Assembly: GCA_021802225.1 (NCBI GenBank)
Contig: JAKAAS010000125.1
Location: forward strand, 1-6,144
Source: Bacillota bacterium
Lineage (GTDB): Bacteria > Bacillota_E > Sulfobacillia > Sulfobacillales > Sulfobacillaceae
Direction: 5' to 3'
DNA length: 6,144 nucleotides
Position numbers and translations under genes: made by a program. A model generated the notes under the pieces. That model saw only the letters and a program-made list of their open reading frames with translations. It was not told the origin of the DNA and ran no database searches. Positions within the stretch are counted from its first letter, which is position 1. Every line of letters begins with the position of its first letter. Positions 1-5,780 of this stretch are shown here, in pieces.

Positions 1-24
1 TGGTTCCAAGAGAAACCGGTTAGA

Positions 25-966
25 TCAGTCTAAAGAAGTTAGGTGAAAAAGACGGGCTTCGTCCGAGGACGAGTGCATCCCGGACTCTTGAATTTGAAGT
101 TCCATACCTATTTGCATCGCATCGATTAGATCGAATCCGTACTCCAGAGCCGAAATGACTGCACCGACAAACAGTTCAAAAAAGGGTAAGGGAACCGGTT
201 CCCATTTCCCTGGCGAGTGATCTTGTGATATCCAATCGATCTGGTTCTTTTCACAAACTACGGCATCTGTCGGCCCCAAATAAATACCCATCCGCGAAAT
301 TCCCAAATGACTTAGAGCTTTAATGGCAGATTCCGCGTCCTTTTGGTGAATGACCGGCTTCCCCCATAATTGTCCCAGTTGCTCCCGGTTCAGCAATACC
401 AAATGCGCACGCGACAACAAATGGTAATCAGAAAGGCGGTGACGGCCACCCGACACATAAATTCTCCTCTTTAGCCGATCCTTCAGTACTTGTTCCACGA
501 GATGCCCACCAACGTCCATGCTGACAAAAATGGTTCCTTGATGCTCTTGCAACATTGTCTCAACACTCAGAGAGGACAACAAGGGATTGGCACCCGGCTC
601 CGCCACGATCATCTCCCATTGGTCGGCTACTTTAATTAAACAACGTTGTCCCGTTGGTGCAGCAACCACACCGGCAAACAGATCAATCGCCAGTCGCTGG
701 CACCACTGCTGTACCTTTCCCGCCAGCGCATCACGGCCGAGAGCAGCAATCAGTCGGACATGATTCTTGTTACGCACACGGCAATTCGCGGCGACTGCCG
801 CTCCAATGCCTCCTATGGTATCTTCCAACGAGCGACCCAGACGTTCATTTGCGAGGTCCATCAATATCCACCGACGCTCGACATAGACCGAACCAATAAC
901 AATCAGGGGCCATGATCCGGTGCTGTCCGACTCTCTTGAAATCATTTTACGATCGCTATTAAGCAT
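25..966 (-). CDS. PfkB-fold carbohydrate kinase homologue, probably non-catalytic
   Basis: This 313-residue protein has the usual PfkB/ribokinase length and layout. Visible family landmarks are the glycine-rich GGIGAAVAAN near residues 52-61, ALGRDALAG at 75-83, AEPGANPLL at 122-130, NREQLGQLWG at 193-202, YLGPTDAVV at 229-237, and FVGAVISALEYG at 266-277 followed by the C-terminal helices. The catalytic signature DTxGAGD just before FVGA is replaced by VPLPFFE (residues 258-264), so the catalytic base Asp becomes Glu and the GAG anion hole is lost. The substrate Asn of GGxGxN is Ala57. The frame is open throughout, so it is not an obvious pseudogene. I chose the ATG at 966, which overlaps the upstream permease stop by 8 nt and has GGAG 9 nt upstream. 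A start at 1032 would add 22 residues inside the permease gene. It is the last gene of the transport operon in this window. Fold is confident. A non-catalytic (sensor or scaffold) role is inference; residual activity on an unusual substrate is the alternative. Confidence 0.8.
   Translation of the reverse strand: MLNSDRKMISRESDSTGSWPLIVIGSVYVERRWILMDLANERLGRSLEDTIGGIGAAVAANCRVRNKNHVRLIAALGRDALAGKVQQWCQRLAIDLFAGVVAAPTGQRCLIKVADQWEMIVAEPGANPLLSSLSVETMLQEHQGTIFVSMDVGGHLVEQVLKDRLKRRIYVSGGRHRLSDYHLLSRAHLVLLNREQLGQLWGKPVIHQKDAESAIKALSHLGISRMGIYLGPTDAVVCEKNQIDWISQDHSPGKWEPVPLPFFELFVGAVISALEYGFDLIDAMQIGMELQIQESGMHSSSDEARLFHLTSLD
190..203. repeat. 14-bp perfect palindrome inside the PfkB-like gene
   Basis: GGGAACCGGTTCCC reads the same on both strands. 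It encodes the W-E-P-V-P stretch that enters the replaced catalytic motif. Its AACCGGTT core recurs at 14-21, just past the gene's stop. No function is evident and chance is possible. Confidence 0.6.
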
Positions 967-1942
967 GGGACGAATCTCCGGAGTGAATATATTCAAATAC
1001 TTTCGACAAAATAGGCTGCTCTTGAGCGGCAATAGTCAGCAACAGGACTATTCCCACCGCACCTTCCTCATAGACGGCGTTGATGTTGGCCAGGCCAAAA
1101 GCATAGCCCAACCAGGTAATGGCTAAGGTTGCCAGAATTGTTCCGCCTATGCTCCCCTCCCCGCCTTGTAGTTTGGTTCCACCCAAAACCGCAATGGTAA
1201 TGGCCGCCAGGTTCGCCGTACTTCCGGCGTCGGGACGAGCGGTGACAAGACGGGATGCGTCGATAATGCCGGCTATGGCAGAGAGTAGCCCCGCACCGAC
1301 ATAGGCGACTAAGCGAACCTTATTCAAGGAAATCCCACTATACTGGGCAGCCAAGGCATTCGAGCCTACCAACTTGAGATTCCACCCGTAGTCGGTTCTC
1401 TGTAAAAAGATATAAAGCAGCAATGCGACGGGAACATAAATGGCGATAAGTTGGAAAGGAATATCCAGTATCATCCCTTGTCCAATGAAGTTGAATGACG
1501 CCGGAAATGGAGAAATATCGATGCCCTTGGTGAGAACCAGAGCAATTCCTGCATACGCATACATAGTTGCTAGTGTTACGATAATGGCGGGAATGCGCAG
1601 TTTGGTTATCACTACGCCGTTAAGGAATCCCATCAATGCGCCGGAAAGCAACGAAACAAAGACAGCTAATGCGAGGGGAAAGCCATGAGCCACCACTATC
1701 CCCAAAATCACCTGGGATAAGGCAAACATCGATCCCACCGAAAGATCAATTCCGCCTCCACCCGACATGATGACCAGCATTTCCCCAAAAGCCACAATTC
1801 CAATCTCTACGCCATAAACACTCATGGCAGAGATTCCTTGGAAGGATAACGAAGAAGGTGCGATCATAGCCGAAAACACCACGATAATCAAAAAGATCAT
1901 GAGCAACCATTCTTTACCCTTCAGAATGCCCGAAATAGTCAT
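959..1942 (-). CDS. Sugar ABC transporter permease, RbsC/CUT2 family (second permease)
   Basis: This 327-residue integral membrane protein is one half of the translocation pore of a ribose/rhamnose-type ABC importer. Family signatures are clear: GGGGIDLSVGS at residues 61-71, GALMGFLNG at 101-109 followed by KLRIPAIIVTLA at 114-125 (the cytoplasmic coupling region), and AVLGGTKLQGGEGSIGGT at 251-268. Most of the rest is hydrophobic and fits the 8-10 transmembrane helices usual in the family. Length is typical. Its start lies 29 nt inside the end of the first permease gene, with an AAAGGGGGG ribosome site 8 nt upstream, so translation is probably coupled. It differs substantially from the first permease, so the pore is presumably a heterodimer, as with RhaPQ or LsrCD. 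Substrate cannot be read from the permease itself. Confidence 0.93.
   Translation of the reverse strand: MTISGILKGKEWLLMIFLIIVVFSAMIAPSSLSFQGISAMSVYGVEIGIVAFGEMLVIMSGGGGIDLSVGSMFALSQVILGIVVAHGFPLALAVFVSLLSGALMGFLNGVVITKLRIPAIIVTLATMYAYAGIALVLTKGIDISPFPASFNFIGQGMILDIPFQLIAIYVPVALLLYIFLQRTDYGWNLKLVGSNALAAQYSGISLNKVRLVAYVGAGLLSAIAGIIDASRLVTARPDAGSTANLAAITIAVLGGTKLQGGEGSIGGTILATLAITWLGYAFGLANINAVYEEGAVGIVLLLTIAAQEQPILSKVFEYIHSGDSSHA
976..979 (-). promoter_or_regulatory. Ribosome binding site deciding the PfkB-like start
   Basis: GGAG lies 9 nt before ATG 966, within the last codons of the upstream permease. The alternative ATG at 945 has no such site, which supports 966 and an 8-nt overlap with the permease gene. 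Confidence 0.5.
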
Positions 1943-2978
1943 CTTTGCTGCCCCCCTTTAACACCGTCTTCCTGTACACCGTTGACTCCTTTTGACCTAA
2001 GATCTCCTTTTGCCGATAAATCGTGCCCGAAACGACAGCAATCAAGATTATCAGTCCCATAGCCACACCTTGCCAAAATGCCTGGATATGAAACAAAATC
2101 ACGGTATCGCTGATAATTTCAACCAAAATGGCGCCCAACAAGGTTCCATATACTGTGCCCCGTCCCCCCGTAATGTCTGTTCCCCCGACTACCACGGCCG
2201 CAATCACGGACAGTTCAAACCCCGACCCTGTCGTGGCTTGGACTAAGGGACTGAGCCCCAAATGAATCAGTCCCGCAACGCTTGACAGCACGCCCAATAG
2301 CGCATAAGCCCCGATAATCGTAAAGGTTACAGGAATCCCCACGACCTTGGCTGCATCCAGATTACTACCAATGGCATACACGTATCTGCCCCATGGACGT
2401 TTCACTGCCATCCAAGTGAAGAATCCCACCAATACTAGAGCAATCCACATGGCTAAAGGGACACCCCACCAATGATCCGCGATAAAAAATTGCGAAAAGC
2501 TTGGAGGAATGTTGGTAATCCAATTGCCTCCGAGAAACAAGTAAATCGCTGCACTCCAGATACTCAAAAACCCCAACGTGGTAATAATGGGTGAAATTTT
2601 AAGGAAAGTAATGACGGTGCCATTAATCGCTCCCATAATAAGACCTGAAACAAGGCCACACACCGTAGCCATCCATATGGGAAAGCCCAAATTGTATATC
2701 AGGCCGACAATAGTGACCGATAATCCCAAAATGGCCCCGACGGACACATCAATGCCTCCGGCAATAATGACAAAGGTCATTCCTATTGCCGGAACCACCA
2801 CCATTGCCGAATCCACAAGTATGCTACTTAGATTTGCTTCTGTCCAAAACCCCCCCTGGGTGCCAAGAGAAGCCATTGCAACAACCAGACAAATTATCGC
2901 AGCCAACCGGATTTCATAGGTGAAATGGAAATGCTTAGATTTTCGTGTTTTTTCTATTTTTGATGTGACGGTCGCCAT
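1914..2978 (-). CDS. Sugar ABC transporter permease, RbsC/CUT2 family (first permease)
   Basis: This 354-residue membrane permease is the partner of the downstream permease in a CUT2 sugar importer. It begins with about 22 polar, basic residues before the first hydrophobic segment (about 24-40). Signatures are AGGIDVSVG at 73-81, GLIMGAING at 112-120 with FLKISPIITTLG at 125-136, and VVGGTDITGGRGTVYGTLLG at 263-282. After the last hydrophobic helix (about 300-320) comes a hydrophilic, charged tail of some 33 residues, whose final codons overlap the next gene. The start ATG shares one base with the ATPase stop (TAATG), and AGGTGA lies 7 nt upstream within the ATPase coding sequence, implying coupled translation. 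Family assignment is firm; the transported sugar is not determined by this sequence. Confidence 0.93.
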   Translation of the reverse strand: MATVTSKIEKTRKSKHFHFTYEIRLAAIICLVVAMASLGTQGGFWTEANLSSILVDSAMVVVPAIGMTFVIIAGGIDVSVGAILGLSVTIVGLIYNLGFPIWMATVCGLVSGLIMGAINGTVITFLKISPIITTLGFLSIWSAAIYLFLGGNWITNIPPSFSQFFIADHWWGVPLAMWIALVLVGFFTWMAVKRPWGRYVYAIGSNLDAAKVVGIPVTFTIIGAYALLGVLSSVAGLIHLGLSPLVQATTGSGFELSVIAAVVVGGTDITGGRGTVYGTLLGAILVEIISDTVILFHIQAFWQGVAMGLIILIAVVSGTIYRQKEILGQKESTVYRKTVLKGGSKDDYFGHSEG

Positions 2979-4507
2979 TATGCCTTCACCTCGATTTCTG
3001 GAGTCGGCATAGAAAGCCCAATAGAAGCCTTCAAAATCTCTTCTTGCAGATTTCCTTGATTGATAAAATGACCTGCAATGAGCCCATTACGCATGACATA
3101 GATTCGGTGACTAAGAGTTAACACTTCTGGTAGATCAGAAGAAATTACGATAATAGCCAGACCTTTTTGAGCCAATTCACGAATCAGACCATGGATTTCT
3201 TCTTTGGTGGCAATATCGATACCTCGGGTTGGCTCATCAAAAATCATGACCTTCACTTCCGTGCGCGCAAGCCAGCGAGCAAACAAAACTTTTTGTTGGC
3301 CACCGCCCGAAAGCGCGGACACAGGCATCGTTAATCCTGGGGTTTTGATTGCCAATTGCTCGACCATGTCTTGCGTCTTTCTATGAATAGCCGACACGTC
3401 CAGAAATCCTAAAAATTGCCGAAAAGGATTTAACCCTCCCGCCATCATATTGGCGATCAAAGTTTGGGACGGAAATAGCCCTTGTTGTCGCCGATCTTCG
3501 GGAAGATAAGCGATCCCGCGTGACATAGCTTCCCGGGAACTCTTTGGGGCAAAATCTTCTTCCTCCAACCGAATCTTCCCGCTTCGATATCGGCGGAGGC
3601 CAAAAACCGCCTGCATTAATTCCGACCGTCCGGAACCGACTTGTCCATAAAAGCCAACGATTTCGGAACATTTGACCGAAAACGAAACGGGTTGAAAATA
3701 TGGTGATGTCGTTAAATTTTCGACGTCTAGCACCACTCGCAACGATTCCGGTGGAGTGTCGGGTTTATTAATCGATGAATAGATCCGGTGACCCGACATT
3801 TTCTGAATTAAGTCTTCGGCACTCCACTCGCCATCTTGGTAACTGGCGACAACTCGACCGTCAGTAAGAACGGCTACATGGTCGGCAATTTCCAAAAGTT
3901 CATCCAATCGGTGAGAGACATACAAAATAATGTGTCCGGACTCTTTCAGATCGTGAATGATGTGAAATAGATGATCTGTTTCCTGAGCGGATAATATGGC
4001 GGTCGGCTCGTCGAAGATAATCAGTTGGGATTGGTACAGTAACGCTTGAGCGATCAAGATTAATTGTTGATATCCAATTCCCAAGGATCCCATATCAGAA
4101 TCCAAAATCGACTCGCTCAGGGCCAGCTTTTCCAAAATTGTCCGGGCTTTTTGCCTCATTGAGGATACATCAATGTTTCCTAAACGCGTGCGTTCGAGTT
4201 GACCCATGTACAAATTCTCCAGCACCGACAAGTGAGAGAAGACCAAGGGCTCCTGAAAGACGGCGGAAAACCCTAACCTCCGGGCAATTATGGGATTGCT
4301 AATCTTGAGCGCTTTGTTATCAACGAAAATGTTACCGGAATCAGGGTGAACCACCCCCATCAAGATCTTCATGAGGGTGGATTTGCCAGCACCATTTTCA
4401 CCGACCAAAGCCGTAACTTTACCGCGAGGGAAGCTGAGCGTGACATTCCGGAGGGCTTGAATAATTCCGAAACGCTTGGAAATGTTATCCAGACGTACTT
4501 GATCCAT
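2978..4507 (-). CDS. Sugar ABC transporter ATP-binding protein, duplicated RbsA/RhaT type
   Basis: This 509-residue cytoplasmic ATPase has two fused nucleotide-binding domains, the arrangement and size of RbsA, MglA, LsrA and RhaT. The N-terminal domain has Walker A GENGAGKST (36-44), Q-loop Gln85, Walker B IIFDEPTA (163-170) with catalytic Glu167, and switch His199 (YVSHR). The C-terminal domain has the family's usual degenerate Walker A GQVGSGRSE (288-296, Lys replaced by Arg294), an intact signature LSGGGQQK (399-406), Walker B MIFDEPTRGID (421-431) and Asp458 in place of the switch His. One departure is the N-domain signature, LGIGYQQ (142-148), where relatives usually have LS. The ATG at 4507 has AGGAG 10 nt upstream and follows the binding-protein gene by 27 nt. 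It drives import through the two permeases encoded immediately downstream. Substrate is not predictable from the ATPase alone. Confidence 0.95.
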   Translation of the reverse strand: MDQVRLDNISKRFGIIQALRNVTLSFPRGKVTALVGENGAGKSTLMKILMGVVHPDSGNIFVDNKALKISNPIIARRLGFSAVFQEPLVFSHLSVLENLYMGQLERTRLGNIDVSSMRQKARTILEKLALSESILDSDMGSLGIGYQQLILIAQALLYQSQLIIFDEPTAILSAQETDHLFHIIHDLKESGHIILYVSHRLDELLEIADHVAVLTDGRVVASYQDGEWSAEDLIQKMSGHRIYSSINKPDTPPESLRVVLDVENLTTSPYFQPVSFSVKCSEIVGFYGQVGSGRSELMQAVFGLRRYRSGKIRLEEEDFAPKSSREAMSRGIAYLPEDRRQQGLFPSQTLIANMMAGGLNPFRQFLGFLDVSAIHRKTQDMVEQLAIKTPGLTMPVSALSGGGQQKVLFARWLARTEVKVMIFDEPTRGIDIATKEEIHGLIRELAQKGLAIIVISSDLPEVLTLSHRIYVMRNGLIAGHFINQGNLQEEILKASIGLSMPTPEIEVKA

Positions 4508-4534
4508 ATTTTTTACTCTCCTCGATCTCCCGGT

Positions 4535-5545
4535 TTAGAAATTCAGGCTCACATTAGCTTTATCGATCACTAAAGGCGGTCCCAAAAGCAACATGTGGCG
4601 CGCAGGGAAATATTCGACTTTTCCTAACCCCGGCACATTATTGATTTTGTGAAAAGGATGATGCTCAAGCACCTGCAGAACGCCCCACCCTGTCAAATAG
4701 CCCAGCTTGACGGGATTCCACAACACCACTTTTTTTATCACGCCACTCTGGATATAAGGTCGAACTGTATTTGGGTCACTGATACCGGTCACGACTATTT
4801 TTCCTTTTTTGCCGGCATTTTGTACCGCTTGGGCTTCGCCGGGAGGAATGGTCGTAGCAACTCCAATAAATCCCTTGAGATGGGGATACGCGGCAATCAT
4901 GCGGCTGGCAATTTGCTCCGCTCCGGAAATGCTTTCCCCGGCGTATTGAATGGGAAGAAGTTGAATTTTGGGATATTTTTTGGCCAGGCGTTGTTTCATA
5001 TAATGAATCCAGTCGTTTAGATTGGTCGCCGTCGGACCCGCTGAAATAATAGCCAATTGACCGGAATCATGCATCTCTTGAGCCGCGATATCGACAACTT
5101 TATAGCCAAGAGCCTGGCTTCTGGCCTGTTCCACCCACAGCTGACTGTCGGGACTGGAAACATTAGAGTCCGAAGCATAGAATACGATTTTCTTTTGGGT
5201 CGCTTCCTGAATGAGAGGATTGAGAGCCGTAGGACTGTTAGCCGATACCCCAATCGCATTGACGTGTTGCTGGATTAAACTTCTGACGTATTCGGCTTGC
5301 CCCGACACCGAAGCGGTCGTAGGCCCCTCATAAATCCACTTGAAGCCAAAACGTTTAGCTGCCGCTTTGCCGCCCTGATTCATGGCGGTAAAGTAAGGGA
5401 TGCCAATTAATTTCGGCACAAATGCGATCGAATATGACCCATGCGCTGAAGTGGCGGCAGAGGAATTAGAAGCTGTACCACAGCCCGCCAACCCGATGAC
5501 AGCCAATATGGCCATAAGTTGGCGCAGCCCTTTGACCTTTCGCAT
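4535..5545 (-). CDS. LsrB/RhaS-like sugar-binding lipoprotein of a CUT2 ABC importer
   Basis: This 336-residue extracytoplasmic substrate-binding protein opens with a lipoprotein signal: basic MRKVKGLR, a short hydrophobic core, and lipobox LAGC with Cys22. A Ser/Thr/Ala-rich linker follows. The body matches the LsrB (autoinducer-2) and RhaS (rhamnose) group: AFVPKLIGIPYF (41-52), YEGPTTASVSGQ (72-83), NAIGVSANSP (96-105), ASDSN (124-128), GPTATNLNDW (170-179), DPNTVRPYIQSG (257-268), and VPGLGKVE (304-311). Aligned from memory with E. coli LsrB, ligand residues Lys35 and Asp116 are kept (Lys45, Asp126), but Asp166, Gln167, Pro220 and Ala222 become Asn175, Leu176, Val229 and Thr231. The ligand is therefore probably not AI-2; rhamnose or another small sugar is plausible but unproven. 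The start is supported by GGAGGAGG 7 nt upstream. It is the first gene of the - strand operon. Confidence 0.9.
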   Translation of the reverse strand: MRKVKGLRQLMAILAVIGLAGCGTASNSSAATSAHGSYSIAFVPKLIGIPYFTAMNQGGKAAAKRFGFKWIYEGPTTASVSGQAEYVRSLIQQHVNAIGVSANSPTALNPLIQEATQKKIVFYASDSNVSSPDSQLWVEQARSQALGYKVVDIAAQEMHDSGQLAIISAGPTATNLNDWIHYMKQRLAKKYPKIQLLPIQYAGESISGAEQIASRMIAAYPHLKGFIGVATTIPPGEAQAVQNAGKKGKIVVTGISDPNTVRPYIQSGVIKKVVLWNPVKLGYLTGWGVLQVLEHHPFHKINNVPGLGKVEYFPARHMLLLGPPLVIDKANVSLNF

Positions 5546-5552
5546 AACATTG

Positions 5553-5560
5553 CCTCCTCC
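5553..5560 (-). promoter_or_regulatory. Strong ribosome binding site of the binding-protein gene
   Basis: GGAGGAGG on the - strand ends 7 nt before ATG 5545. It is the strongest Shine-Dalgarno of the operon, fitting the high expression usually needed for a binding protein. An out-of-frame ATG at 5550 lies between it and the true start. Confidence 0.75.
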
Positions 5561-5630
5561 ACTGAAAATTAAGATACTTTTCCGAATTCAAAAAGAATAG
5601 CATCCAAGTCAATCTATACTGACAATGCTA

Positions 5631-5659
5631 ATTATGGATGGGGTGATCTTAGTGATCAA
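5631..5659 (-). promoter_or_regulatory. Candidate sigma-A promoter of the transporter operon
   Basis: Read on the - strand, TTGATC (5659-5654) and CATAAT (5636-5631) are separated by exactly 17 nt and match the -35 and -10 consensus at 4/6 and 5/6 positions. Transcription would begin near 5624, giving a leader of about 80 nt before the binding-protein start. The -35 box lies inside an inverted repeat and the spacer holds a GATCAC direct repeat, both candidate operators. Assigned by eye, not by a scoring tool. Confidence 0.5.
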
Positions 5660-5678
5660 TAATTTTCATCGATTGATC
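5643..5678. promoter_or_regulatory. Candidate operator over the transporter promoter
   Basis: Two elements overlap here. GTGATC occurs twice with a 9-nt period (5643-5648 and 5652-5657), between the -10 and -35 boxes of the - strand promoter. GATCAAT (5654-5660) and ATTGATC (5672-5678) form a 7-bp perfect inverted repeat with an 11-nt spacer that covers the -35 box. A repressor bound here would block RNA polymerase. Binding by the adjacent DeoR protein is inferred from proximity only. Confidence 0.4.
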
Positions 5679-5686
5679 CGATCCTA

Positions 5687-5715
5687 TTGACACTTATTGT
5701 TCAATTTATTAACAT
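5687..5715 (+). promoter_or_regulatory. Candidate sigma-A promoter of the DeoR regulator gene
   Basis: A perfect -35 TTGACA (5687-5692) is followed after 17 nt by TAACAT (5710-5715), which matches the -10 consensus at 4/6 positions, in strongly AT-rich DNA. TATTAA at 5707 is an alternative -10, but its spacing of 14 nt is poor. Transcription would start near 5722, inside the first of the TCAC/GTGA inverted repeats, which suggests autoregulation. Confidence 0.5.
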
Positions 5716-5720
5716 ATTTT

Positions 5721-5746
5721 TCACAATCAGTGATTTTTTTTATCAC
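5721..5746. promoter_or_regulatory. Candidate operator at the regulator's transcription start
   Basis: Two inverted repeats share a central arm: TCAC-AATCA-GTGA (5721-5733) and GTGAT-TTTTTTT-ATCAC (5730-5746). The same ATCAC half-site recurs at 5775-5779, between the regulator's ribosome site and start codon, and GTGAT occurs twice in the opposite promoter. The position just downstream of the predicted -10 suits negative autoregulation. No binding data can be read from the sequence, so this is a pattern-based call. Confidence 0.4.
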
Positions 5747-5764
5747 ATCTATGATGATTTTTTT

Positions 5765-5770
5765 AGGTGG
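5765..5770 (+). promoter_or_regulatory. Ribosome binding site deciding the DeoR start
   Basis: AGGTGG lies 10 nt before ATG 5781. The two in-frame ATGs 27-30 nt upstream are preceded only by AT-rich sequence with no Shine-Dalgarno match, so this site fixes the start. Confidence 0.65.
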
Positions 5771-5780
5771 TTTAATCACA

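Noticed and set aside
1..24. Possible terminator after the PfkB-like gene
   Set aside because: Only a 4-bp GGTT/AACC stem is visible and no T-run follows on the - strand within the 24 nt available; too little sequence to call one.
2578..2919. Open frame of 113 codons on the + strand opposite the first permease
   Set aside because: Antisense to conserved permease motifs; a low-complexity Pro/Ile/Thr composition typical of reversed membrane-protein codons.
3381..3671. Open frame of 96 codons on the - strand inside the ATPase gene
   Set aside because: It lies in another frame of the ATPase C-terminal domain; the ATPase motifs run through this segment uninterrupted, so there is no sign of a frameshift.
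4649..5020. Open frame of 123 codons on the + strand opposite the binding-protein gene
   Set aside because: It is fully antisense to a strongly supported gene, resembles no family I know and has no ribosome site I could identify; it is a shadow frame.
4535..5545. Naming the binding protein LsrB and the operon an AI-2 quorum-signal importer
   Set aside because: Four of six AI-2 contact residues differ, gene order is not lsrACDB, and no LsrK, LsrF or LsrG is present in the window.
5597..5625. Alternative - strand promoter TTGTCA/TGCTAT with 17-nt spacing
   Set aside because: The -10 lacks the important A at position 2 and matches only 3/6; TTGATC/CATAAT upstream is clearly better.
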